Assembly: GCF_018688375.1 (NCBI RefSeq)
Contig: NZ_CP061318.1
Span: forward strand, 124,001-188,000
Source: Polynucleobacter sp. AP-Ainpum-60-G11
Lineage (GTDB): Bacteria; Pseudomonadota; Gammaproteobacteria; Burkholderiales; Burkholderiaceae
Direction: 5' to 3'
DNA length: 64,000 bases
Shown: one piece after another, positions 48,722-57,265 of the stretch
Layout: each line of letters opens with the position of its first letter
How positions within the stretch are numbered: position 1 is the stretch's first letter
The notes under the pieces: model-generated
Databases searched by the model: none
Told to the model about the DNA's origin: nothing
What the model saw: the letters and a program-made list of their open reading frames with translations, nothing else
Program-made: the position numbers and the translations under genes

Positions 48722-49470
48722 AGCTGACAGAGTGTGAGTCTGAATGGGACATTCTCATTCATGATCTGCGGTTTTTTATCCTGATCAATTTTCATAAAAC
48801 GAATTGACAGCAAATATTTATTAGCGCTGATTTCGGAGAAGAGGGTGTCATCCTCTACGGCGATACGCATCAATTGATAGACTTTGCCAGATGGCGCCTG
48901 TTGATAGGAGCCTTGATATGCCACAACATCTTTAGCTTCTCCAGATTGACGCAGCAATCTTAAGAAAATTTGGCAAGCTTCATGCCATGGCAGAAGTGGC
49001 CCTACATATTTTTCTAGTAATTCTCTGCGCTGAGTTGAGGGTGTATTTTTCCAAGCATGGTAGCTCGGCAAATCAATTGGACTAGTTCCACCAGGAATAT
49101 TTAATCGAGTCCGAATAGCGTTGAGCCATTCACTCTCAGTAATGGCAGCATTCGGCTTAGCCATCGACTGATTGATATTCTTAGCGGCTTTGTCAATTTC
49201 AGATAGTGTTTGTGACAATGCTTCTTGGTCTACCTTTTGGGATGTCTTTAAACCATTCAAGGCATATTTTTGACGTTCAAATTCTTTGAGTAGGAGGGAT
49301 TTGATATCACCTCGAGAACCTATGTCACCCAAGTCAAATAACATTGCAACTGCATTGTGGTGAAGCTCGGGATCATCCGATCGGAGGAAGTGATTGAAGC
49401 GGGCGAACAAATACTCCAGCCGAAGCATGCTTCGAACTAATTCATTGAAGGGGTATTCGTAGACAATCAC
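48718..49470 (-). CDS. zapD: Cell division protein ZapD
   Basis: Cross-links FtsZ filaments by binding the FtsZ C-terminal peptide. 250 residues of the DUF1342/YacF type, starting MIVYEYPFNELVRSMLRLEYLF, mostly helical followed by a C-terminal beta region (SIRFM, PFRLTLCQL). The genome's ftsZ lies 8 kb upstream, so ring and cross-linker are encoded near each other. Followed on the complementary side by coaE 35 nt upstream. Confidence 0.94.
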   Translation of the reverse strand: MIVYEYPFNELVRSMLRLEYLFARFNHFLRSDDPELHHNAVAMLFDLGDIGSRGDIKSLLLKEFERQKYALNGLKTSQKVDQEALSQTLSEIDKAAKNINQSMAKPNAAITESEWLNAIRTRLNIPGGTSPIDLPSYHAWKNTPSTQRRELLEKYVGPLLPWHEACQIFLRLLRQSGEAKDVVAYQGSYQQAPSGKVYQLMRIAVEDDTLFSEISANKYLLSIRFMKIDQDKKPQIMNENVPFRLTLCQL

Positions 49471-49505
49471 AAGCCTATATTCTATGACGAACTCAGGAGC
49501 TCTTC

Positions 49506-50168
49506 CTAAATTTTGAGCAATTGTTGGTGCAGTTTTGAGGCTGCTGATTTGAGCTCATCCAGCTTGCCCTCATTTTCAATTACAGAATTAGCTGCGGCTA
49601 GACGGGTATTTCGGCTGGTTTGTGCCTTGAGGATATTTTCGACCTCAACGCGGGTCATATTGTTGCGGTGCATCACTCTTTGGATCTGGCTCTCTTCTGG
49701 GCAATCAATCACTACGAGGTAATCAATCACCTTTACCCAAGATCCAGATTCGATGAGCAGTGGGACTACAAAAACAAGGTAGGGCACTCCAGACTTAGCC
49801 AGCTTCATGGCCTGTTTAACGGTTTCCTGCTGGATTAATGGATGAGTAATCTGCTCCAAAAGCTCGCGGGCTTTGATGTCTTCAAAGACTAGGGTTCGCA
49901 TTTTGGAGCGAATAAGTGCGCCTTGGCTATCAATAAAGTCATCCCCAAATGCTTTCGCAATCATCGGAATGGCTTCTCCACCAGGGGCGGTAATTTGATG
50001 AGAAATCAGGTCTGTATCAATGACTCCAGCGCCCAGCTCCCCTAGCAAGTTGCTAACTGCCGTTTTGCCAGACCCAATGCCACCAGTTAAGCCAATTAAA
50101 GGGATTTTCCCCTTGAGGGCTTTTAAATCAGCTTGGGCAGGATCAAGATTGGAATGAGTTGAGGCCAT
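49506..50168 (-). CDS. coaE: Dephospho-CoA kinase
   Basis: Last step of CoA synthesis. 220 residues; P-loop GGIGSGKT at 29-36, DTDLISHQ motif near 52, and the lid region with EESQIQRVMHRN. The ATG at 50168 is the only start codon before the P-loop in this frame; it begins inside pilD and makes a 46-nt overlap. About 20 residues precede the normal fold start. Confidence 0.95.
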   Translation of the reverse strand: MASTHSNLDPAQADLKALKGKIPLIGLTGGIGSGKTAVSNLLGELGAGVIDTDLISHQITAPGGEAIPMIAKAFGDDFIDSQGALIRSKMRTLVFEDIKARELLEQITHPLIQQETVKQAMKLAKSGVPYLVFVVPLLIESGSWVKVIDYLVVIDCPEESQIQRVMHRNNMTRVEVENILKAQTSRNTRLAAANSVIENEGKLDELKSAASKLHQQLLKI

Positions 50169-50623
50169 AACAACTCAATGATGCCAGCAATAGCTAAAAA
50201 GGGGCCAAAAGGGAAAGCTTGTTGGAGTTGATGGCCGCGCCATTTAAGCCAGATGATGCCACCGATTATTCCTGTGGCAGAAGCTATTAGGAGAATGCTA
50301 GGTAGCGTGCCCCAACCTAACCAAGCGCCGAGTGCTGCCAGGAGCTTTGCATCCCCCATACCGATGCCATTGCGGTTTTTTAGAAGACGGTAGCTGGCAT
50401 TTAAGGCCCACAGCGATGAATACCCTAGGAGTACGCCGATGATTGCAGAGCCTGGGGTGGTGAGGCGCAGGTCTGAGGCTGCGTTAAAAGCAAGACCCAA
50501 AAAAATCAATGGGAATGTAATGGCATTCGGTAGGCGAAGGGTGCGCCAATCGACATAGGCCAAGTAAAGCAAGATCAGTATCAGCAGACCTTTAACTATC
50601 CAGATGTTTGCCGAAGCTTCCAC
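50123..50623 (-). CDS. pilD: Type IV prepilin peptidase, short form (peptidase domain only)
   Basis: Membrane aspartic peptidase (A24) that removes prepilin leaders. 166 residues with about six membrane segments. The catalytic aspartates are in VDWRTLRLPN (Asp25) and GIGMGDAKLL (Asp91). The N-terminal cytoplasmic methyltransferase domain with CxxC motifs, which brings typical PilD to 260-290 residues, is absent. The start overlaps the pilC stop by one base, so no hidden upstream part exists. Cleavage is expected; N-methylation of pilins would need another enzyme. Confidence 0.88.
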   Translation of the reverse strand: MEASANIWIVKGLLILILLYLAYVDWRTLRLPNAITFPLIFLGLAFNAASDLRLTTPGSAIIGVLLGYSSLWALNASYRLLKNRNGIGMGDAKLLAALGAWLGWGTLPSILLIASATGIIGGIIWLKWRGHQLQQAFPFGPFLAIAGIIELLWPQLIPILILPKLI

Positions 50624-51696
50624 TAAACGATTTGTCCTAAATTGAAGATGGGTAAATATAGGATTATGACTAAGCTGCCAATAATGGCGCCAACCAAAAG
50701 AATGAGTGCGGGCTCTAAACTTTGACTGAGTGCATTGAGTTGACTGCTCAATTGTGCTCCTAGTGCAGTAGCGCGCTTATTGAGCATTTCTGCTAATGCG
50801 CCACTTTCAGCGCCGATATGAAGCAATAGCAATGTCTCCACATCAAGCAGTCGTGATTTAGGATCTGCTCGCTTGAGTGACTCACCCAAAGGCCAGCCAC
50901 GAGTAAGGTGTTTAAATATTTCAGCACTAAAGTCATGACTCACCCAGTGATTCGAGGATTGTGCAGCCACTCTCAGTGCATCTGGGAGGGGCAGTCCCGT
51001 TTCTAGCAAGTGCCCTAAGGTTCGACACCAATGCGTCAGAGTTGCTAGTCTGAATAAATTTCCAAAAAATGGCATACGGAGCAAAAGGGCATCATAGTAT
51101 TTCTGGAGTGAGCTAGATTTAATCCATGTGTATGCAAAGCTGGTGACAATCATCAGTGCGCTCAATAAAATTTCCACAGCGAAATTCTGGATACCTGTGG
51201 AGGTGGCAATCAAGATCTTCGTTGGTGCTGGTAGCTCTGCTTGAAAGTGCCCAAAGACATCTTTAAATACAGGTACAACCCAAATCATCATTACTAGCAC
51301 CAGTAGAAAAGAAGTTACTAAAGTAATGATGGGATAAGTTAACGACTGCTGTACTTTTCTCTGTAGCTCAATCTGCTCCTCCAGTTGATGTGAAATGGTG
51401 CGTAGCGCCAAACTAAGATCGCCTGTTCTCTCGCTAACTCTGATGAGGTTAGAAAACTCTGGGGAAAATTTTCCGTCTTGTGAACTTAAGCAAAAAGAAA
51501 AGCTATTGCCTTTTTGAAGAAGGGCACGAATATCTAATAACCAAGTTTGCCAAGGTTTGGGTGCCGACTGAATCAATAGTTGAATGGCATTCAGCAGGGG
51601 AAGTCCAGCTTGCTGAAGGGCGAGCATCTGCTGCGCAAAGTGAAGTTGCTCAGACTTGCTAAGTGCTTTTTTGAAAAACATATAGGCTAATGCCAA
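50623..51696 (-). CDS. pilC: Type IV pilus inner-membrane platform protein PilC (GspF family)
   Basis: Platform protein on which PilB acts. 357 residues with two GspF repeats (about 12-135 and 215-340) and membrane helices near 115-140, 165-190 and at the C-terminus (LILLVGAIIGSLVIILYLPI). The usual family length is about 400, so the N-terminal segment is shorter. Between pilB (10-nt overlap) and pilD. Confidence 0.92.
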   Translation of the reverse strand: MALAYMFFKKALSKSEQLHFAQQMLALQQAGLPLLNAIQLLIQSAPKPWQTWLLDIRALLQKGNSFSFCLSSQDGKFSPEFSNLIRVSERTGDLSLALRTISHQLEEQIELQRKVQQSLTYPIITLVTSFLLVLVMMIWVVPVFKDVFGHFQAELPAPTKILIATSTGIQNFAVEILLSALMIVTSFAYTWIKSSSLQKYYDALLLRMPFFGNLFRLATLTHWCRTLGHLLETGLPLPDALRVAAQSSNHWVSHDFSAEIFKHLTRGWPLGESLKRADPKSRLLDVETLLLLHIGAESGALAEMLNKRATALGAQLSSQLNALSQSLEPALILLVGAIIGSLVIILYLPIFNLGQIV

Positions 51697-52757
51697 GTGC
51701 CAAGCTCAGACTCTAGAGATATCTGATCTATTAAGCCAGTTTTCAGTAATCGTATTGCTGCTGAGTGGATACCTAGGGCTTGAGCTGATTCAAATAAATG
51801 TTTGCTTCCCAAAACTTCATGTACTCCAATGCGACCAAAATAGCCCGATCCTTTACAAAGATCACAGGGCGCCTTTTGTGGAATTGCATTGCATTGCTTG
51901 CAGCGCTTTCGAATTAATCTTTGAGAGCTGACACAGCGAAGACAGGATTCAATTGATTCTTGATCGATACCGAGGCTTTTGAGTCTTGTTAAAGCGCCCA
52001 TGGCATTGCGCGTATGCAGCGTGCTTAAAACTAAATGACCTGTTTGGGCCGCCTGGATGGCAAGCTGCGCACTTTCTGTGTCACGTATTTCACCAATCAT
52101 GATGACGTCCGGATCCTGGCGAAGAAGAGCGCGAATAATTGTCGCAAAGTCTAACCCTGCTTTTGGGTGATAAGCGATTTGATTGACTCCGGGAAGTCGG
52201 ATTTCAATGGGATCTTCGACGGAGCAAATATTGCGCTGAACTTGATTCAGTGCGCTCAAGTAGCTATACAAGGTTCGAGTCTTACCGGATCCGGTTGGCC
52301 CCGTTACTAGAATCAATCCATTAGTTTGAGCAATGGCCGCTTGAACTGTTTGGAGTTGTTCCGGTAGCAAGCCAATCTGATCTAAGTCTAGTTCATCGAG
52401 GCGACTTGGCAAGATACGAATAACCGCTTTTTCACCATGCAAGGTCGGCAGAATAGATACGCGGCAATCAATGTTGGGTCGGCTAAAGTCATAGCCGATC
52501 ACAAGTCGTCCATCTTGAGGCAAACGCTTTTCTGCAATATCCAGGCGCGCCAGTATTTTGATGCGCGTAATGAGTCTCTCATGTAGATCAATGGGGAATT
52601 GATTTTGTAATTCGAGCCGACCATCTATTCTTGTACGCACTACGGTTTCTTGAGTTCTGGCCTCAATATGAATATCCGTAGCCCGAGTGTTTAGTGCATT
52701 AACTGCAATATCATGCCAGGCCCGAATAATGTGAGAGTCATGCAGTAGTTCACTCAA
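51687..52757 (-). CDS. pilB: Type IV pilus assembly ATPase PilB / GspE, short form
   Basis: Secretion ATPase powering pilus extension. 356 residues against about 560 for typical PilB: the N-terminal MshEN/N1 domain is missing. The remaining N2 (DIHIEARTQETVVRTRIDGRL) and ATPase domains are complete: Walker A GPTGSGKT at 153-160, Asp box near 183-187, Walker B in LRQDPDVIMIGEIRD, His box GHLVLSTLHT, and a zinc motif made of CKQC and CDLC. Overlaps the corC-like gene by 4 nt. It could alternatively serve a type II secretion-like system; pilC/pilD next to it fit either. Confidence 0.88.
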   Translation of the reverse strand: MSELLHDSHIIRAWHDIAVNALNTRATDIHIEARTQETVVRTRIDGRLELQNQFPIDLHERLITRIKILARLDIAEKRLPQDGRLVIGYDFSRPNIDCRVSILPTLHGEKAVIRILPSRLDELDLDQIGLLPEQLQTVQAAIAQTNGLILVTGPTGSGKTRTLYSYLSALNQVQRNICSVEDPIEIRLPGVNQIAYHPKAGLDFATIIRALLRQDPDVIMIGEIRDTESAQLAIQAAQTGHLVLSTLHTRNAMGALTRLKSLGIDQESIESCLRCVSSQRLIRKRCKQCNAIPQKAPCDLCKGSGYFGRIGVHEVLGSKHLFESAQALGIHSAAIRLLKTGLIDQISLESELGTWH

Positions 52758-54043
52758 TCTAAATTGGGTTGAGTGAGGGGTCGATAAAGCTTCACTGTTT
52801 TTACACCCTGCTCATCAAATTGAACAATCTCCATCACTACGCCAGCAATGCGAATGCTGACATCATAGTCGGGGATCGCTTCAAGCTTTTCTAGGATGAG
52901 ACCATTTAAGGTGCGGGGTCCATCAAGCGGAAGATCGAGATTCAATAATCGATTTAAATCGCGCAATGATGCAGTACCACTCGCAAGATAGGTGCCATCA
53001 GCAAGCCAATGAGGATCATTGGAAAGATTGGAGAATGAGGTGGTGAACTCACCAATCAGTTCTTCAACGATATCTTCAAAGGTCACAAGGCCAAGTACTT
53101 CGCCATATTCATTTACAACTAGGCTTAGCCGTTGTTGGTTGTCCTGAAAAAATTGCATTTGCTGCAGAACGGGCGTCCCACTCGGAATGAAATAGGGCTC
53201 ATTTAACAGGCACCTGAAGTCTTCGTGATTTAGCTCTGCATTACCCAGCAGAGACAATGCTTTTTTAACAGACAGAATGCCAACAATACGCTCGGAGTCG
53301 CCATCGCATACTGGCAATTTGTTGTGATAGCAGGTTTCTAATTGCTCAACTACCTCATCAATAGGGCGAGCAAGATCTAATATCTCAATCTTGGAGCGAG
53401 GCGTCATCACATCATCCACCAAAATATTTTCAAGATTGAAGAGGTTGAGCAAAATATTTCGATGATGAGCAGAAACAAAGCGATTCGATTCTAAAACTAA
53501 GCTACGCAATTCTTCCTTACTCATTACTCTGTTATCGGTTGACGCTTGTAATCCTAAGACCTTCATTAATCCTGACACAAAACTATTAATGAACCAGAGC
53601 AGCGGCTTGAGAATGAATGTAAGGGGAAGAATGAACCAGCCAACATTGCTGGCAATCTTTTCAGGAAAAGCAGCGCCGATTACTTTCGGGGTAATTTCAC
53701 TAAAGATGATGATGAGTAGTGCAACAACTAAAGTGGCAATCGACAATACCAGACCGCTATCGCCAAAAATATGCAAAGCAATGCCGGTTACTAAGATTGG
53801 GAGGATGGTATTAATGAGGTTGTTGGAAATCAACAGCACTGAAAGCAGAGAATCAATACGCTTTAATAGTCTTTCAGCAAGAGCGGCGCCAGCATTTCCG
53901 CCGTTAGCCATTGCACGCAAGCGATGGCGATTGGAGGAAAGCATACTGGTTTCGGCCATCGAAAAGACGCCGGATAGTGCGAGTAGGAAAATAACTAATG
54001 CGACTTGACCAATAAAGGGCCAATCATCAAAAAAAGTGTCCAT
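52754..54043 (-). CDS. CNNM/CorC-family transporter (DUF21-CBS-CorC)
   Basis: Probable magnesium/cobalt efflux or related inner-membrane protein. From the ATG at 54043 the protein is 429 residues: DUF21 membrane domain with about four helices (residues 8-190), a CBS pair (about 210-335, with DDVMTPRSKIEIL and NEYGEVLGLVTFEDIVEELIG), and the CorC_HlyC domain at the C-terminus. A TTG at 54076 would add 11 residues. First gene of the leftward pil block, ending in a 4-nt overlap with pilB. Confidence 0.9.
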   Translation of the reverse strand: MDTFFDDWPFIGQVALVIFLLALSGVFSMAETSMLSSNRHRLRAMANGGNAGAALAERLLKRIDSLLSVLLISNNLINTILPILVTGIALHIFGDSGLVLSIATLVVALLIIIFSEITPKVIGAAFPEKIASNVGWFILPLTFILKPLLWFINSFVSGLMKVLGLQASTDNRVMSKEELRSLVLESNRFVSAHHRNILLNLFNLENILVDDVMTPRSKIEILDLARPIDEVVEQLETCYHNKLPVCDGDSERIVGILSVKKALSLLGNAELNHEDFRCLLNEPYFIPSGTPVLQQMQFFQDNQQRLSLVVNEYGEVLGLVTFEDIVEELIGEFTTSFSNLSNDPHWLADGTYLASGTASLRDLNRLLNLDLPLDGPRTLNGLILEKLEAIPDYDVSIRIAGVVMEIVQFDEQGVKTVKLYRPLTQPNLD

Positions 54044-54160
54044 CAGTAATGCCTGTAAAGAATAAGGAACAACCAATATAGCAAAGTGCCATTTGACTAG
54101 CTATAGCCATTTCGGAATCCTGCACGAATTAGTCCCTCAATATGTGTCAGAATCCTCAGC

Positions 54161-54655
54161 ATGCCCACCCCGACATCAACCGAGTATTGCGTGATACCCG
54201 CCCCATTTGGGTGTCTGGGTGTGCAAACTGAGTTGGTAGACGGTAGTTTGATGATTTCAAAAGTCGATTACCTGCCCCCTAAAACTACATTGCACCCTCC
54301 TAGGAATGAATTGGCCAAGGCTTTTTCAATACAGTGCATTCAATATTTCAAGGATGCATCATCAGTGTTTGATGTTCCCCTCAAACCTGCGGGAACGGCG
54401 CATCAGCAAAAAGTTTGGAATGCGACCCTAGCTATTGGCGTTGGGGAGACGAGCACCTATGGTGAGATTGCTAAGAAGATTAAAAGTGGGCCCCGCGCAG
54501 TCGGAACGGCTTGCGGTGCTAACCCCTATCCCTTGGTGACACCTTGCCACAGAGTGGTTTCCGCCCAAGGCCTTGGGGGTTTTATGAAAGAAGATGCTCC
54601 AGGTTTTTATCGCCAGATCAAAATTTGGCTCTTAAAGCATGAGGGTGTGCTCTAA
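54161..54655 (+). CDS. ogt: Methylated-DNA:protein-cysteine methyltransferase
   Basis: Suicide repair of O6-methylguanine. 164 residues. The C-terminal DNA-binding domain has HQQKVWNATLAIGVGETSTYGEIA and the acceptor cysteine in PCHRVV (Cys129), followed by GGFMKE. The N-terminal ribonuclease-like domain is short, as in Ogt rather than Ada. Converges on the squalene-synthase-like gene with a 4-nt overlap. Confidence 0.94.
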   Translation: MPTPTSTEYCVIPAPFGCLGVQTELVDGSLMISKVDYLPPKTTLHPPRNELAKAFSIQCIQYFKDASSVFDVPLKPAGTAHQQKVWNATLAIGVGETSTYGEIAKKIKSGPRAVGTACGANPYPLVTPCHRVVSAQGLGGFMKEDAPGFYRQIKIWLLKHEGVL

Positions 54656-55641
54656 GGTTTCTTTGCAGATAGTTTTCTGAGTTGGCTAGATGCTGCGAAA
54701 AAGAATGCTTTCATTAAGAAGGCATTGCCGGCTGCAATCTTTGTAAAGGTATAAAAACTCCAAACTGCATTTCTAGAAAGTTTTACCTCGGACTTATTGC
54801 TAAATTCTTTTCTGGTGGCAATTTTTTCAAGTGTCATGACTGCAAGCCCGAAGGCTAGAAAGCAGAAGCGCCTCATACCCACTTCATTTTGTGGAATTAA
54901 GAGAATGTAGCTCATGGAGTCTTGCAGCTTTTCGTAGGCAATTCTGAGTAGCTCAGATTGACTCATTGATGCAGGCTTCCAAGAAACACCACGTGCACGG
55001 TCTTCTGGGGAGTCTTTCAGAATATTAGTCATTTGCAGAGCTTGGCCAAAGGCGACGGCCAGTTGTTCGTGCCCTTGAATCTGTTTTGCAAAGCTAATCG
55101 AGTAATTGCTAAAAATACTTGTCAGAAGCTCTCCCACTACTCCGGCTACTACATAGCAATACTCCTCAAATTCTGCGAGATCTTTTAGTCCTTCTTGCGT
55201 TTGTCTTCCATGGAAATGGGACATGCCATCCGACATGATCGAAACACAGCGGCTAATGGCTGCCCGATCCTTATCAGGAAAGGTATGCAGAATACGAAGA
55301 ACAGTGGGTGTATGCGCAATTAAATCGAGCTCATCGACATTGGAGTAGTCCTTCAGCGCCTTTAGGCAGGGGCTTACAAAAGCCTCTACCGAAATATTTC
55401 CTAGAACCGCTTCTAAAAAGAGCTTAGATAGACCTTGCTTCTCGATTGGGCTGAGTTCGGCAGCATCTTCAATCGTGTCAACAATCCGACACAGTAAGTA
55501 GGTGTTACCAACCACCGCCTCAATAGCGGGAGGCAGGAGGGGGATAGTGAGTGCAAAGGTGCGCGATACGGAACCCAAAATCGCCTTTTGATAGGCCAGA
55601 TCGCTATTGGGGTTCTCTTTAGGGTATGGGGCGGAATTCAC
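54652..55641 (-). CDS. Squalene/phytoene synthase family protein
   Basis: Trans-isoprenyl diphosphate synthase of the head-to-head type. 329 residues with both Asp-rich metal motifs: DTIED at 55-59 and KDSPED near 209-214, plus SRTFALTIP (about 26-34) and YCYVVAGVVGELLT. The pattern is closer to squalene synthase-like enzymes than to CrtB. A hydrophobic, basic C-terminus could be a membrane anchor. No hpn, sqhC or carotenoid genes are adjacent, so whether squalene, phytoene or another product is made is open. Confidence 0.85.
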   Translation of the reverse strand: MNSAPYPKENPNSDLAYQKAILGSVSRTFALTIPLLPPAIEAVVGNTYLLCRIVDTIEDAAELSPIEKQGLSKLFLEAVLGNISVEAFVSPCLKALKDYSNVDELDLIAHTPTVLRILHTFPDKDRAAISRCVSIMSDGMSHFHGRQTQEGLKDLAEFEEYCYVVAGVVGELLTSIFSNYSISFAKQIQGHEQLAVAFGQALQMTNILKDSPEDRARGVSWKPASMSQSELLRIAYEKLQDSMSYILLIPQNEVGMRRFCFLAFGLAVMTLEKIATRKEFSNKSEVKLSRNAVWSFYTFTKIAAGNAFLMKAFFFAASSQLRKLSAKKP

Positions 55642-55711
55642 CTATGAATTATGTCAGACCGTATGCCCAAATTTAGCTCTGATTGATTAAATGTCATAAG
55701 TAACAAGGTCA

Positions 55712-55717
55712 TATAAT
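55712..55717 (+). promoter_or_regulatory. Candidate -10 box of the symporter gene
   Basis: TATAAT 32 bases before the ATG at 55749, followed by a good GAAGGAG ribosome site (about 55732-55738). I see no good -35 at standard spacing, so this may be an activator-dependent promoter. Confidence 0.35.
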
Positions 55718-55748
55718 TTGAGCAAATTCCTGAAGGAGAAATTGGGCG

Positions 55749-57164
55749 ATGTTGATTTGGTTTGTCATCATCTATTGGGTGGTATCTGTAGGTATTGGGC
55801 TCTGGGCTGCGCTACGGGTCAAAAATACTGCTGACTTTGCTGCAGCAGGTCACAGCCTCCCTTTGCCGATTGTTACTGCTACGGTATTTGCTACCTGGTT
55901 TGGTTCTGAAACCGTATTGGGTATCCCAGCCACCTTTTTGAAGGAAGGGCTTGGGGGTATTGTTTCTGATCCTTTCGGTTCCTCCATGTGCTTGATCTTG
56001 GTTGGACTCTTTTTTGCGCGCCACCTCTACAACCGCCGCATGCTCACGATTGGGGATTTCTTTAGAGAAAAGTATGGCCGCACCGTTGAGGTATTGGTCA
56101 CGCTCTGTATTGTGGTCTCCTACTTGGGTTGGGTGGCTGCGCAGATTAAAGCCCTTGGCCTTGTCTTTAACGTTGTTTCAGAAGGTAGCATTACCCAAAC
56201 TGGCGGCATGCTCATTGGTGCGGGTAGTGTTCTCATTTATACGCTCTTTGGTGGTATGTGGTCAGTTGCAATTACTGACTTTATTCAGATGATCATTATT
56301 GTGGTGGGCATGCTGTACATCGGAGGTGAGATGACAGCTCAAACTGGTGGCATTGGTGTTGTCTTGGAGCATGCCGCCGCCGCTGGGCAGTTCTCTAACT
56401 TCTGGCCTGATATGAATCTGGCTTCTATCCTCGGCTTTACGGCTGCCTTGTGCACCATGATGCTGGGCTCTATTCCGCAGCAAGACGTATTTCAGCGGAT
56501 CACCTCCTCCAAGAACGTCAACATTGCGGTGCAAGCTGCTTTGCTTGGTGGGGTGCTGTATTTCATATTCGCATTTGTACCGCTATATCTGGCCTATTCA
56601 GCAACCATCATTAGCCCAGATTTAGTGAAGCAGTATCTATATACCGATCCGCAAATGATTTTGCCAAAACTGATTTTGAATCATGCTCCGCTGATCGCGC
56701 AGGTGATGTTTTTTGGTGCCTTGCTATCAGCCATCAAGAGTTGCGCAAGCGCTACTTTGCTGGCACCCTCGGTGACCTTCGCTGAAAATATTGTGAGAGG
56801 TTTTTTTAAACACCTATCCGACCAAGACTTGCTGAAAGTAATGCGCATCACAGTGCTCTGTTTTGCAGTCGTAGTCACCTTCTTTGCTATTAACTCGAAT
56901 TTATCGATTTTTAAGATGGTTGAGAACGCCTATAAAGTGACTTTGGTCGCTGCTTTTGTACCACTGGCTTTCGGGGTGTATTGGTCTAGAGCCAATTCTT
57001 TAGGTGGATTGTTATCAGTGGTTTGCGGCCTTACTGTGTGGATTAGTTGCGAAGTTCTTGCCCCTGAAGCTATTCTCCCCCCTCAGTTGGCTGGGTTATT
57101 TGCCAGTATTGCGGGCATGCTTTTAGGCGGATTGGTGCCTAGGGCTAGATTGATTGCGAGTTGA
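55749..57164 (+). CDS. Sodium:solute symporter family protein
   Basis: Secondary transporter of the SSS family, 471 residues with about 13 membrane helices. The sequence ATWFGSETVLGIPATFLKEG in TM2 and the SIPQQDVFQRITSSKN loop are family features. The solute cannot be read from sequence. The neighbouring PanE-like reductase and FAH-family hydrolase may suggest import of an organic acid, but that is inference. Stop is followed by an inverted repeat before the next gene. Confidence 0.88.
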   Translation: MLIWFVIIYWVVSVGIGLWAALRVKNTADFAAAGHSLPLPIVTATVFATWFGSETVLGIPATFLKEGLGGIVSDPFGSSMCLILVGLFFARHLYNRRMLTIGDFFREKYGRTVEVLVTLCIVVSYLGWVAAQIKALGLVFNVVSEGSITQTGGMLIGAGSVLIYTLFGGMWSVAITDFIQMIIIVVGMLYIGGEMTAQTGGIGVVLEHAAAAGQFSNFWPDMNLASILGFTAALCTMMLGSIPQQDVFQRITSSKNVNIAVQAALLGGVLYFIFAFVPLYLAYSATIISPDLVKQYLYTDPQMILPKLILNHAPLIAQVMFFGALLSAIKSCASATLLAPSVTFAENIVRGFFKHLSDQDLLKVMRITVLCFAVVVTFFAINSNLSIFKMVENAYKVTLVAAFVPLAFGVYWSRANSLGGLLSVVCGLTVWISCEVLAPEAILPPQLAGLFASIAGMLLGGLVPRARLIAS

Positions 57165-57199
57165 ACAAAATTGCTTAAATATGAGGCATATTATTTTGT
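57165..57199. repeat. Imperfect inverted repeat after the symporter gene
   Basis: ACAAAAT (57165-57171) and ATTTTGT (57193-57199) enclose a smaller ATATG-AGG-CATAT hairpin. It begins at the stop codon of the symporter gene. It may act as a weak terminator or as an operator for the next gene at 57266. Confidence 0.3.
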
Positions 57200-57265
57200 T
57201 GCACTGCAAAATATTCACCTCTAAAATGACATTAATTCAAAATTTCTTATCTTTATGGAGTTCTT

